Origin: Capsicum annuum
Lineage: Eukaryota; Streptophyta; Magnoliopsida; Solanales; Solanaceae
NCBI RefSeq assembly: GCF_002878395.1
Contig: NC_061121.1
Coordinates: 18,280,993-18,344,992 of the forward strand
Reading direction: 5' to 3'
Length of the DNA: 64,000 bases
The notes under the pieces were generated by a model. It had not been told where the DNA came from and did not search any database. It saw only the letters and a list, made by a program, of their open reading frames with translations. Below, in pieces: positions 12,846 to 25,232 of this stretch. Positions within the stretch are counted from its first letter, which is position 1, and each line of letters opens with the position of its first letter. Made by a program: the position numbers and the translations under genes.

Positions 12846-15118
12846 TGTAACACCCTAAAATATTATTCCAGAGCATCACACGGTGCTCAAGGCTACAAGT
12901 ATCCCTAAGCTAACCCTATGAGCCTACTACTAAGTCTAGATTCTTACTTTAAGACAATTAGGGAAAAACAATGGAATCTATCATATCATGTCTAACTGAA
13001 ATGCGAACAAGTACTGTATAAGTAATAAAATACGACAAATAAAAAACATATTTGATAGTATAGTCTGACAAAGCCTCTACTACTTAGACTAGAGTCATTG
13101 GGATAGATCCCTAATTAACTCATACTTTAATGGAATAAAATAAATAACTACTAATATTATTGAATGTCTAGAAAATAAGTCCTCATAACCATGAGGACTC
13201 ACCATTGTAGGAATGTAAACAAAGGTACTCGAGATCACTAACGCTGCTAGAACTGAGAACCTAAACCTACATTATGAGAGAATGTAGCACACAGAAGTAT
13301 ATGTGAATTAGTACTTTGAGGATGTACTAAGTATATGGCGGTGCATGCAATATGTAAAACAATATTATCATAAGCTATAAAACCATGCAATGCTAAATGT
13401 AAATTCTCACATAGCTTGACTAATTTGAAATCTGAAGATACAAAGTATTGAATAGTAATACATATAATTTGAATTCCATGAGCCATTATACATAGTTCTA
13501 AAATTTGAATTTTGATCTAATTATCAAATCATGTAGTCTGGATAGAATCTGAAACTTTGTTTTACATAGTAAATATATTATCTCAAAGAACTATTTTAAA
13601 AGTGGGGAACTTCTATTTGGGTTACCCTTCTAACTGACATGTACACCATGTGGGCATCCATGATGTCCGACGACTATCCCACATAAGGTTATGGTTGTTC
13701 TACCCTTGCAATCAAAATAGAATAATCTATCTTAGTGATCACTATCTCTATTATCATATATAGTGGAAATAAATGTCTCAACCTACAATGGCACGAAGTT
13801 TTTGGGAATGAAACCATAGTAACATACCCAACTCGGTGCTAGATACTACTCCCAATATAATTCTCAAAATTACAATAAAATCCACCTTTAATTTAATTTC
13901 ATGGTTTCTAATGAAACCAACCAAAGAATATGTATTCTAATGCTAAAGTGGATTTCAATTCTATAATGACCAAAAGGTTAAATCTTTTCTCAAAATATTT
14001 CTCAATGATCTTAGGGTGCTTATAGCACAACAATGTTTCAAAAATAACCATCTAAAATAGAGAGTAAAGTCCCATGTATTGATATCACGATAAATATCTA
14101 AAAATGCATATTAATAACTTAATCATTCGTAAATTATATTAAAATAAGGAAACTTCAGCAATGCTCATGAAACTACAAAAAAAAACTTATCAAATTAAAC
14201 TTCTAAGGCATTGAAAATATCATAATTTTATGAACAACAACATAGGGTATATATTCAACTTAAATTTCATAGGAAAACATATAGAAATAAAATAGCTTTC
14301 ATAATTAAAAATCATGTTTTTGGAACGAGAACGAAATGACTGTTCTTGTTCAAACCCCGCATACCTTAGATTATGACTTTAGATGGACAAGCTTGCTTGA
14401 GACTCTTTTCGTACTCTTGACTGAGGGTTCTTGAAGCTTTTGACTTGGGAATCCTGAATCTTAGTCAATTTGTGAAAACTATGGTGGGATCTTGATGTTC
14501 TAAGAGAAGGAATTGGGTTTTGTTCTTGAGGGAGAAAACCCTAGCTCTTGATGTCTTTGATGAATCTGAAGTTATTTGCATTATTTGGGATATATCTTCA
14601 TGTTAAAAAGGGTAGAAAAGGACCAAAAAGTTCTTTTAAAAATGGCTTTAATAATACCAAATGGGATATGTGATGGCTCATGCAACGGTCAGTCACTGGC
14701 TTGATGGTCATTTGGCCTGTCCATCTCATTAAGTCTAGAATAGGTACTCACGACCTTAGTTGTGGAGACTAGGTCGACGATCTGTCTCTAGCTCGCTAGT
14801 CCGTCAGTAATTTCATCACCCCTGGCCAAAAAGTGGACTCACTGCCTGCTTTGCAATGGTTTGGGCAATAGTTTGTCGCTGCATCGAAGGTCCGTTGGCC
14901 CTTTCCGTCGAACTTGGGTGGTTCAGACTACTTTTTGTTAAACGGCCATACCTTTTGGCTCCGACCTTAGATTTTGGCAAAAGCTAATTCAATTTTCTAT
15001 ATGATAAAAAGTCAAAATTTGGGAAAATAGATATGATTTAATCATTACTCAATTTGGAAGTCACCACTTAATCTTCTAGAGAAAAACTTAGTCTTGAAGA
15101 AACATTTTGGGTATTACA
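12846..15118 (-). repeat. 5' LTR of element A
   Basis: TGTAACACCC...GGGTATTACA, about 2.27 kb, partner of 4187-6352. Its right end is followed directly by the ATGGG target duplication. Confidence 0.92.
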
Positions 15119-16292
15119 ATGGGAATGAGAAATCATTCAAAAATATCATGGTTACACAAATCAATTAATAACTTAAGGATTTGATAGGAAGATCATAACA
15201 TTCAAAATATCTATTGGCTCATTCCACTTCAAAACACATATATGCTTAACTTTAAATCAAACTTATGGCGATCATGGACTTGCACATGGGAATATCTTAA
15301 ACATGGGAAAACAATAGGATAATATCGATAGTTTCATAACTTGGAGTTCACCCTAATATTAATAGAACATGATATTGGAATTTCATCAAACATTTGGGAA
15401 GCAATAATTTAAAACAAGGGAAATCTTCTAAAAATCATGAATTTAGGATCTATCATGGAATTTTCTTGAATGGAGCACGGAAAACTCAAATTCATGGCTT
15501 GAGAAATTCAAAATTTTTCATGGAATCACACATGGACTGAATTGAATTAAAAATAATTTGAAATCATGAAACGTAATCTTTCTTGAAAAAACAAAACTCC
15601 ATAATAATAATTAAATTTCATTCTTTAATTTAAAAAATGGTTATGGGGCTCCATTGGTTAAAGGGGACCAATGGGTGAACACCCACATACCTTTATAGTT
15701 TTGATTTGATGTAGAAGCATGAATTTTGAATCTCTAATGGTGCTCTTGAAGCTTTTTCTTGAAGTTCTTTAATTAGGAAACTTAATTTCTTGATTGTGTT
15801 AAGGAAAGTTAAATGAATTTCTTGGTGTTCATATGGGGGATATGGCTTTCTTGGAGAGAAAAATATGAATAATAATGTATGTCATGCTTTTGGGGGCTGA
15901 AATTAAGTGTTATGGGTTTATTTAGGTTAGGGGAATAGACCAAAGTGACCCTTCACCATTTAGGAACTGAAATAGTGGGTGAAGTAGCTCTATATCGCGT
16001 CAGTGACTGCTCATGTTACGAGGGTAATTGACCAAAGTTCCCCTAGACTGTTTAGAAATCGCTCATGTTGACTCGTTGTGAGTGGTAACTAATCGTTACC
16101 CTAATTATAAATATTGCAGAATTTTTAGTGCCTAAAATAAGAATTTCCACAACTTCTTGTTATTGACTCGGACTAAGACGAGGCTTGATACATTGGAAAG
16201 AAAACATCATTTTTTTTTTTTTGAGGTTTACAACATAAAAACTTATGGTCTTATAGTATCATCATACCCACTATGTTTGCAATCTTATATAA

Positions 16293-17968
16293 TGTAAGGC
16301 CTTGAAAATACGTCTCAAGACATCACACGGTACTCAAGGCTACAAGTAGCTCCAAGCTAACCCTTTTAGCCTAATACTACTCCTAAATGCTTCAATCAAC
16401 ATACTAATGGAATAAAAATAAAATCTAAGACATCATGTCTAACTGAAATATGATATAGTACTATGAATGTAACAAAATACTGAGTGTCGAAACATATTGA
16501 CCACATAGTATGACAAAGCCTCTACTACTCGATAAACTAAAAAGCCATTAGGACACGCGCCCAACTAACTCAAACTAAACTGAAAATAATAAAACATATA
16601 CTAAAAATACTTAAATGTTCGAAGATATGTCCTCAAGTCATGAGGACTCACCACTGCTGAAATGAAGATGAAAGTGCTCGGAAATCACTAACGAGACTGG
16701 GACTGAGCACCTGAACTTACATTACGAGAAAATGTAGCACAAAGACAGGTATGTGGATCAGTACCTTGGGAATATACTAAGTATATGGGGGTGTATGAAC
16801 ATAACTATTCAATATCATAAGTATTTATGGAAAAACAAAATCATGTGTATTCCTTTCTTAGCTTAGAATCAAAATCAACCTATCTTTGCAAATCTTGATA
16901 GAATTATCATGAATGAACTTAAGGATTTCAATAAAATAGAGTTATAAGTGCATTTCTTGAAAAAACACTAGAAAATATATCAACAACTCATTCGTAAAGG
17001 ATCACAATTCCAAAATAAGGCTTAGTTCATGACAACAACTTTGGAAATACTTGAAAAGTTCATATTAATATAGAAATATGAAATTTATACCATGAACTTT
17101 CAATTCAACACAAACTTACTAATAATCATGCAACTCAAGACTTTAACAAGTTAAAGTCACATAAATTTGGAGTATAAAAACTAAACATGAATTCATCTTA
17201 AAAATAAGAAATTATTTGAGAAAAACTAAACTTTTAGGCAAAAGAATGAAAGGGTGTTCTTGTTCAAACCCCACATACCTTAAACTTGAAGCTTTTAATG
17301 AATTCTCTCCTGAGGATGTTATTTGAACTTCTAATAGGTGCTTCTTGTAATTCTTATTATGGGAAATTCAAATCTTAAAAAATTAACGAAAAAATCACAT
17401 CGAATCTTGAGATATTTGAATCTTAAGGTTGGAACCCTAGTGAGAATTCTTGAAAAAATTGATGAAATAAGGTTATTTTTGTGTTCTAGGGATTTAATCT
17501 CGTGTTTGAGATTAAAGGGGGTGGGAAGAAAGTAACTAAATTACCCCTTAGGATGCTGATTTTAAAAGCTGGAATAATTGGGCATCGATGCAATAGCCCA
17601 TGTGGCGCGTTGATCACATCGACGCTAACTTGATGTGGTCAAATAATCATGACAATCCTCAGTACTTTTCTTGCCATTTCCCGCAAAAAACCTGACAAAC
17701 GTGATGGGCGATGCGGTGCACGACATCGCGTTGTTTAACTGTGTTGGAGGACCAAACTAGGTCTAAAGATGTTCCAAAAAATCCTAAACTAGTACGGTAA
17801 CCTTATTGACTTTCCAGATCAAGAATCAACCATAATATCAACAATTGGGGTCGGGAAGGTCGTTAAATAATTTGTCAAACATTAAAGGCTCAAAATAAAC
17901 TAAGTGTAAAACTTCTTGTGACTTGTCTTGAGAGCTCCAATGAAAAGGAAACTTAGTGGGGTCTTACA
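16293..17968 (-). repeat. 3' LTR of element D (internally deleted)
   Basis: TGTAAGGCCT...GGGTCTTACA, 1.68 kb against 2.30 kb for its partner. Alignment breaks near 16840 and resumes at the partner position near 23860, so about 620 bp is missing. Other LTRs of this lineage have the missing part, so it is a deletion here. Confidence 0.9.
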
Positions 17969-17983
17969 ATATCTCCCCCTTGG
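17969..17983 (-). other. Polypurine tract of element D
   Basis: On the minus strand CCAAGGGGGAGATAT directly precedes the 3' LTR. It is the best preserved of the minus-strand elements here. Confidence 0.8.
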
Positions 17984-18169
17984 TAACATTAGTCCTCGAA
18001 TATTGCTACTCAATCTAAGATCACGAAGGAACTGAGTATGCATAGCTGAAATCACTCGCTAAACCGACTCCATATCATTCTAGACTCTTGAATAACTTTA
18101 AAAATGCATAAACTTATACTAAGAACAGCTTTATAGAAGTAAATTTATTAGAAAAGGGGCTGAATTAAG

Positions 18170-19540
18170 AGATAATGGTACCTTCCGCTTGACCTGAACC
18201 TGCGGAGTAGAGGTGCGGGTACTTGGCTCACATCTCTGCTTTGGCTTCCCAAGTAGCACCCTCAATTGACTGGTTTTGCCACAAAACTTTAACCAAGGGA
18301 ACTTCTTTTTTCCTTAGTCTATGGACTTGACGGTAAATAATCTTAACTAGATCCTCTTCAAGCAAAAGACTAGTCTGAATATCAGCGCTCTCTGAAGGAT
18401 CTACTACCATAGAATCACAAATGTGCTTCCTAAGCATGGAAATATAAAAGAAAGGGTGAACAGCTGATATCTTTGTGGGTAACTCAACTTCATAGGCTAC
18501 TTTCCCAACATGGCTCAAAACTCTATAAGGGCTTTCCCTTTTTCCCAAACCTCTTCTTCACCCCTTTCTTGGGAAAAATATTTAGGTACACTAAATCATC
18601 AACTTCAAATTGAGGTCCCCTCTTCTCACATCGGCATAAGACTCCTGACGACTTTGAGCCATCTTCAACCTCTTTCTAATAAACTTGACCTTCTCCATAT
18701 ACTCAAATACTACATCAGGTCTCATCAAAGAAGCTTCACCCACGTCAAACAAACCTATGGGTGATCTATATCTCCTATCATACAAAGCCTTCAATGGTCC
18801 TATCTGGAATCTAGTGTGGTAACTATTGTTATACGTAAAATCCATTAGTGGCAAATGATCATCCCAACTACCCTTGAAACCAAAAGCACATGCCCTCAAC
18901 ATATCCCTTAATGTTTTGATAGTCCTCTCAGCCTGACAATCAGTCTGCGGATAAAAAGTGGAACTCAAAAGAATTTGGGTACCAACACCCATCTGAAAAT
19001 CTCTTAAAAACTATGAAGTAAACTTCGTCCCCCAATTTGAAATGATAGACACGGGAACTCCATACAGCTTGACTAACTCCCGAATATACAGTCTAGCTTA
19101 ATCCTTATCTGTATTAGATGTATGCATAGGTAAAAAGTGTGCTGACTTAATTAGACTGTCTACAAAAACTCAAATCAAATCACGATGATACCGTGAAAGA
19201 GGTAAACTAGTCATGAAATCCATATTCACCTCTTCCCACTTCCAAGTGGGAATACCAAACTCTTGTATCACACCACTAGGTCTTTGATGCTCCACTTTAA
19301 CCTACAGCATGTTGCACACTTTGCTACAAACACTGCTATATCATTCTTGATACCACACCACTAATAAACTTCTCGCAAATCGCAATACATCATGGTAGCA
19401 GCGGGATGAATGGAATATCGCAAGCCATGATCCTCAGCCATAATTCTTTCCCTTAGATCATCAAAATCAAGATTACACAGTCTACCCTACAATATCAACA
19501 CACTATCTCCACCTTAGGAGAAAACCTCTACGTTTTGGTC
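18170..19540 (-). pseudogene. Integrase and chromodomain of element D, broken
   Basis: Open stretches at 18228-18548 and 18591-18992 plus core sequence up to about 19250. C-terminal part: PYRVLSHVGKVAYEVELP, FYISMLRKHICD, then a chromodomain-like end (VHRLRKKEVPLVKVLWQNQ, GATWEAKAEM). Core: VFVDSLIKSAHFLPMH keeps the first Asp, but the second motif is ISNWGTKFTS (Asp to Asn). The Glu is present in QAERTIKTLRDML. The N-terminal zinc-binding region lies near 19380-19520. Stops occur at several points, for instance within the core. Confidence 0.88.
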
Positions 19541-20980
19541 CTTAACTGACTCCTACGTTTTGGTCCTTAAATGACTCCTTTAGTATTACAAAACTAGCAT
19601 CTATATCTTTCTTCTCCTTCACTTCTTACACTATATAAGATTCGAAACTACTTTATTCTAAAATATTCCCCTAAACGGAGTCAAGAAATCTAATACCCAA
19701 CCTAGCCAATTGATGCACCTCATGAGCTAATTCTTTCTTATTTTCCTCCATATGCGCTACTCTACCCATAGACAACCTGCTATGAGCATCTGCCACTACA
19801 TTGGCCTTGCTTGGATGATACAACAATCTCACATCATAGTCTTTTAGCAACTCTAAACACCATCTCTGTCTGAGGTTCAACTTATTCTGAGTCAACACAT
19901 AGGCTGAAGTTAGTCGAGTCTTTAACTCCTGAAAACTCTTCTCACAGGAATCTGACAAAAGGAACTTAACTTTATTTTTGGTCAACTGGGCCATGGGAGA
20001 TGCACTAGAAGAGAAACCTTCAACAAAATGGTGGTACTAGCCAGCTAGACCTAAGAAACTTCTAATATCAAATGGCGAGATAGGTCTAAGAAATTTTTTT
20101 ACAGCTTCTGTCTTTTGGGGATCAACTCTAATGCCCTCGGCTAAAATAATATGACCCAGAAAGGCTACACACCTTTGAATAAATTCACACTTGCTGAATT
20201 TGGTGAATAACTGATAATCTCTAAGAGTTTGCAAGACAATTCTAATATGATTTTCATGGTCACCCTCACATCGTGAATACGTAAGGATGTGGTCTATAAA
20301 TACAATAACAAATATGTTAAGATACTATTTGAACACTCGATTCATGACGTCCATGAAATCCACTGGAACATTGGATAGTCTAAATGACATAAAAAGAAAC
20401 TCAAAATGACCATAACGTGTTAGAAAAACTATTTTTGGCATATCACATTCCCAAACAGTAAGTTGGTGATAGCCTGATCTAAGGTCTATCTTCGAAAAGT
20501 AACTTGCACCTTGCAACTGATCAAATAAATAATTAATTCTAGGAAAAGGGTACTTATTCTTTAAAGTGACCTTATTGAGTGGACAAGAGGCAACGTACAT
20601 ACACAAAGAACAATCCTTCTTTAACACGAATAAAATAGGTGCACCCCAAGGAGAGACACTGGGCCTTATGAAGCCTTTATCGGGAAGCTCTTTGAGTTTC
20701 TCTTTCAACTCCTTAAGCACTGCAGGTGCCGTAGGGTAGGGTGGAATAGATATGGGTTGTGTGTCTGGAAGAAGATGAATCATGAATTCTATCTCTCTAT
20801 CGGGAGGTACCCCTGGGATATCTTCCAAAAAAACATTAGAAAACTCTTTTACAATGCTAATTGATAGGATAGTTAGAGCCTCAAACTTAGTGTCTTTAAC
20901 ACTAAATAGCTGATAGATATAACCTTTGGATATAAGCTTTCTGGCTTTAATATTGGAAATAAAATGACCTTTCAGGGAGA
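19541..20980 (-). pseudogene. Reverse transcriptase with deleted RNase H (element D)
   Basis: RT entry at 20325-20828 ([52 protein letters not shown]). The catalytic motif after an in-frame stop reads VFIDHIL (20289-20294), so the second Asp of the DD pair is His. The connection domain is in 20037-20234 (LFTKFSKCEF, FLGHIILAEGIRVDPQKTEA). In the 107-residue frame at 19671-19994, LTSAYVLT is fused directly to QNKLNLRQRW, so the RNase H core is missing although the frame stays open. The tail (LLYHPSKANVVADAHSRLSM) follows. Confidence 0.9.
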
Positions 20981-21330
20981 TGGAACTTCCAGACTACTCA
21001 AATACTGGCTCATTAGTGAACTGAAACTTGATTACACAGGTATGATAGTCTATTGATGCATAACAAGAATGAAACCAGTCCATACCTAGAATAACATCAA
21101 AATCAACCATCTCAAACTCTATCAAATCAGCAAGTATGACTCTATGAACGACAGTAATAGGACAATTCTTATACACTTATTTAGCAATAAATGACTCTTT
21201 ACTAGAGTAGAAACTAGGAATGGCTCAAAACTCTTTTTAGGTCTCACTTAAAAATTTACAGTAACTAATGGGGTCACATAGGAGAAACTTGACCCAGGGT
21301 CAAAAAATACATAAACATCAAAATGAAAGT
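20981..21330 (-). pseudogene. Retropepsin-like protease of element D
   Basis: The region near 21270-21320 reads FDPGSSFSYVTPLV, so the DPGS catalytic motif is kept. A stop follows (near 21250), then 20994-21176 encodes VVHRVILADLIEFEMVDFD and VILGMDWFHSCYASID, the flap and helix region of this family's protease. It lies between gag and RT, as expected. Confidence 0.82.
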
Positions 21331-21379
21331 CACGGAGCATATTAGTCACAAAATTTGGAGAATCCTCCTGCTCATTTCT

Positions 21380-22483
21380 GGAAGATAGGGCATAGAATCT
21401 AGTCTGGCGCTGGCCGCCAGCAGTACTGGAAGAAGCACCCTGCGGAGGAGCTGGTTTACAGGTGGATTATGTTCGAGGTCACGAATATCCGTTCCCCTGC
21501 CTAGGATACGAGCAATCTCTAAGTCTATGGCCTATCTTACCATAACAAAAACAACCTCTCTGTTCATTCAAACATTCACCTTGACGAGTCCTACCACAGT
21601 TAGCACAAGGAGGAAAATTAGTCCTGTTACTCACGCTCTGCTAAGACCTGGACATAGAAGGCCTGCTCTTCTACTTTTGCCTACCTCTGGGCGCTGGGTC
21701 CCTAGCTTATTTAGATGCCTCCATGGATGAACAAATTTTAAACTGAGGATGTTTTCCCCCATGGGATCTTGTCTGACCATACTCCAGCTACTCAGATCTA
21801 GCCCTCTTGTTACCCCACGCTCTATCTCTCTTTTTAATATTATTCGCATCTATCTATATGCATAAATTATTATCTTATACAAATAAATATCCCTATTTAT
21901 CATAGCAGTTATTCATTCATTCAACACCAACTCCAATACACCTGCCACGAACTTGCTCACACTAGTACGGGTGTCAGCAATCAGGTCTGGAGCATATTTG
22001 GCTAGCTAGTTAAACTTTAGGAAATACTTTTTTACATCCATGGAGCCCTGTCTCAAGTTCATAAACTCTTCTATTTTTTCCTCTCTCATCTCTAATGGAA
22101 AGAACATATCCAAGAATATATCCAGTCATACACAAATCCTTTAACCTATAAGGTGCCAAATCCTCACTTTTTTCCTCAAAAACATGCATCACCTATTTGA
22201 TCTTTCTAACCTCTTTAAGATATAGCAGCAGGTCCCCATCTGCCTTAGACCTATGAAACTCTGGCAGATTCATCCACATGAAATCACGAATCCTGAAAGC
22301 AGCGAAGTCACCTCCCTGCTAATGCAAAGCTTTATCCTGGTTAGAGGCCATAATGTTTGTAGTGACTGCCTGGGCTAACACCTAAAAGGATGCCCCAAAC
22401 TCAGCAAGAGACACAGTGTCATTCAAGGGATCAATAGGTAGGGGTTGCTCATCCTTATTTTTATTGGATCATCAAGGAGGCAT
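21380..22483 (-). pseudogene. Gag of element D, broken
   Basis: Start at 22483 (MPPWWSNKNKDEQPLPIDPL). Capsid fragments follow to about 21800, in shifting frames. The nucleic-acid-binding tail near 21500-21600 has CANCGRTRQGECL followed by FCYGKIGHRLRDC, a disturbed CCHC zinc knuckle. The C-terminal Pro-rich part runs to about 21400. Stops within the first 40 codons (near 22380) show it is inactive. Confidence 0.85.
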
Positions 22484-22684
22484 TTTCACATGTTCATAAG
22501 AGAGAGCACGAATTAATAGTAGAGAGAGACACAAATTTAAGCATGATTTAATCTGAAAGAAAGACATGACTTTTTTCCTTAAACGACTTATATCCTCTTG
22601 CTTATTGATATGGCGTGCTACACACTAAAGATTAAAACTCTACTTAACACGGCTTATCGGACTCCCTACGACTTCATAAACCTT

Positions 22685-22702
22685 AGGCTCTAATACCAAG
22701 TT
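22685..22702 (-). other. Primer-binding site, tRNA-iMet type (element D)
   Basis: Minus strand reads ACTTGGTATTAGAGCCT: 12 of 13 matches to TGGTATCAGAGCC, next to the LTR end. Confidence 0.9.
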
Positions 22703-24998
22703 TGTAACACCCCAAAAATATGTCCCGAGATGTCACATGGTGTTGAAGGCTACAAGTAGCCCAAAGCTAACCCTTTTAGCCCACTACTACTAATAAATGC
22801 TTCAATCAAGATACTGAGGGCATCAAAATGGAACATAAAGCATCATGTCTAACTGAAATATGAAAGAGTACTGCAAAATTAAAAAAATGCTGAGTGTCTA
22901 AATATATTAACCATCTAGTCTGACAAAGCCTTTACTACTCAAAAAACTAGAGAGACATTGGGACAGGTCCCTAATTGACTCAAACCAAACTGAAAACAAT
23001 AACACTCATACTAAAAATACTGAATGTCCAAATATATGCCCTCAAAACATAAGGACTCACCACTTCTGAAAATAGATGAAAGTGCTAAAAAATCTCTAAC
23101 GAGACTGAGACTGAGCACCTGAACCTAAATTATGAGAAAATGTTGGATATAGACAAGTATATGGATCAGTACCTTGGGAATATAATGAGTATATGAGTGA
23201 GTATGCAAATAAACAATCAATATCATAATTCTTTATGGAAAACATGAATGCTATAATAGATGACTCAAATAGCTTTATTAACTTCTCATAAATTATGAAT
23301 AGGAAATCATGTAAACAAATTAAGTGAGTCATTGCACTTTGTTCAAAATTGGAACATTTTCTTTGTAGTCAAACTTGTAAATTGGATAGTAGTAAAACAT
23401 CAGCTTCCAAAACATACACTTCATCCTGATGAAAATAAGGAACTTCTTTGAAACTTAAAGATTGTGACTCTTGAGAAATTTATAAGTCTGAAATTCATGG
23501 CTTTCGAAATACGAATACATTCATCTTAAATAGAGTTGGAACTACTTGGGAGATACTTCTAACCGGCATAAACCATTTGAGACCCATGAAGTCCAACATC
23601 TTGCCCATGTTGGTGATAGATGTTTTATCCTTGACATCGGAGTAGAACCTTTACTTTTAGTGATCACTAGCTTAGCCCTTTTAGGGTAAATTAAATCCTA
23701 CAGTGGCTCGTAGATATAGGGCATAAGACCACAAAATCAAGCCCAACTTGCTGCTAGGTACTACTACCATACTAGGATCAGAAATTTTAGGAAAATCTAA
23801 CTTATACAACTTGATAATAAACAATGGGAGACAATATGCTTCCCTTTGAATTAAAATAAAATTATGTGGATTCGTTTCTTAGCTTAGAATCAAAATCACC
23901 CATTCTTTACAAATTTTGATAGACTTATCATCAATGAACTTTAGGATTTCAATAACATAGAGTTATAATTACTTTTCTTGAAAATACTCTAGAAATTATA
24001 TCAACAACTAATTCTTAAAGGATCACAGTTTCACAATAAGGCTTAGTTCATGACAACAACTTTGAAAATACTTGAAAAGGGCACATCAATATAGAAATAT
24101 GCAATTTATACCATTAACTTTCAAGTAAACTCAAAATTTACAAAATAATCATGCAACTGAAGGCTTGAACAAGTTAAAGTCTCATCACTTCAGAGTATAG
24201 AAATCTAAACATGAATTCATCTTAAAAATATGAAATTATTTGAGAAAAACTAAAACTTTTGGGCACAAGAATGAAAGGTTGTTCTTGTTCAAACCCCGCA
24301 TACCTTAAAATTAATGATTTGATGAATTCTCACTTGAGGATATTATTTGAACTTCTAATGGGTTCTTCTTGTAGTTCGTATTTTTGGGAATCCAAATCTT
24401 TCAAAATTAATGAAAAATCATGGTCGAATCTTGAGGTATTTGGATTTTATAGTTGGAACCCTAGTGAGTGTTCTGGAGAAAATTTGAAGAAATAAGTTTT
24501 TTTTTTATGTTCTAGGGATTTAACCCAGTGTTAGAGCTGAAAGGGGATGAGAGAAAATGACTAAATTATCCCCTAGGATGCAAATTTTTTAAGCTGGAAT
24601 TATATGGAATCGACGCGGTAGCCGACATGGCACGTCGATGTCATCGACGCTAACTCAACCTGGCATGCCATAATCACGTCAAGCCTCAGTACTTTTCCTA
24701 CCATTTCCTGCACAAAATCTGATAAATGCGATGGGAAACACGGCGCACCGACATCGTGTTAGTCAACTATTTCGGAGGACAAAACGAGGTCTAAACATGT
24801 CTAGAAAAAATCCAAAACATGTCTGGGAAACTTATTGACTTTCCGAATCAAGAATCAACCATAATATCAACCATTGGGGGTCGGGAAGGTCATGAAATAA
24901 TTTCTCAAAGTTTGAAGGCTCAATAAAAACTAAGTGCAAAACTTCTCGTGACTTGTTTCGAAAGATCTAATGACAAGGAAAATTAGTAGGGTCTTACA
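22703..24998 (-). repeat. 5' LTR of element D
   Basis: TGTAACACCCC...GGGTCTTACA, 2.30 kb, full-length partner of 16293-17968. The TATAA duplication follows at 24999. Confidence 0.92.
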
Positions 24999-25232
24999 TA
25001 TAATTATGTGAAACCAATTCATATAACCATTAGACTCCCAAGTTCTATTTAAAATCAAGTTTGGGGATTTCACTGTCATGGTAATGAGACTTCCTAACAA
25101 CTTATTATGTGTGACAATGAGTCATTTTCAAGTTCTCTTTATCTGAAGCAATACTGAGACATCTTCAGCCACTTGTCTAATCAATTACTTAATTCTTAGA
25201 GGGTCTAAAGTTCAAGAATTTGGGATGTCACA

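Larger units (their letters stand above)
4187..15118 (-). mobile_element. Element A: Ty3/gypsy chromovirus, degenerate
   Basis: A complete but dead minus-strand LTR retrotransposon: two LTRs (4187-6352 and 12846-15118), tRNA-iMet primer site, gag, protease, RT start and integrase/chromodomain in Ty3/gypsy order. It is flanked by perfect 5-bp target duplications ATGGG (4182-4186 and 15119-15123). Total length is 10.9 kb, including a 2.8-kb antisense gypsy fragment (7942-10706) that replaces its RT/RNase H core. The LTRs differ at 13 of the first 87 aligned positions, so the insertion is old. It sits inside LTR B. The lineage (Tekay/Del-like) follows from the chromodomain and gag style and is inference. 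Confidence 0.9.
16293..24998 (-). mobile_element. Element D: Ty3/gypsy chromovirus, degenerate
   Basis: Minus-strand LTR retrotransposon with perfect TATAA target duplications (16288-16292 and 24999-25003). LTRs at 16293-17968 and 22703-24998, primer site, gag, protease, RT and integrase/chromodomain in order. The internal region is only 4.7 kb, shortened by a deletion of the RNase H core. It is inserted in LTR B, 1.2 kb from element A, and belongs to a related but distinct LTR subfamily (TGTAACACCCCAAAAATATG start). Confidence 0.92.
2455..25232 (-). repeat. LTR of gypsy element B, split by nested elements A and D
   Basis: Starts TGTAATGCCCTGAG with the LTR 3'-end block shared by the other gypsy LTRs here (ACACGGTGCT...AAGCTAAC). 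It runs 2455-4186, resumes 15124-16292, then 25004-25232, ending GGGATGTCACA. Joined length is about 3.13 kb. The joins are supported by the ATGGG and TATAA duplications around A and D. The outer end at 25232 abuts the integrase reading frame of element H without a gap. That makes B an insertion into H, with TTATT (25233-25237) as the expected target duplication; its partner would lie left of the window. The weak primer-site match at 2435-2446 suggests this is the 5' LTR. Confidence 0.6.

Noticed and set aside
16200..16237. LTR-like end GAGGTTTACA after a T run as the boundary of B
   Set aside because: The following bases do not match the left flank, and the alternative end at 25232 abuts integrase codons of H exactly, which explains the remaining 229 bp.
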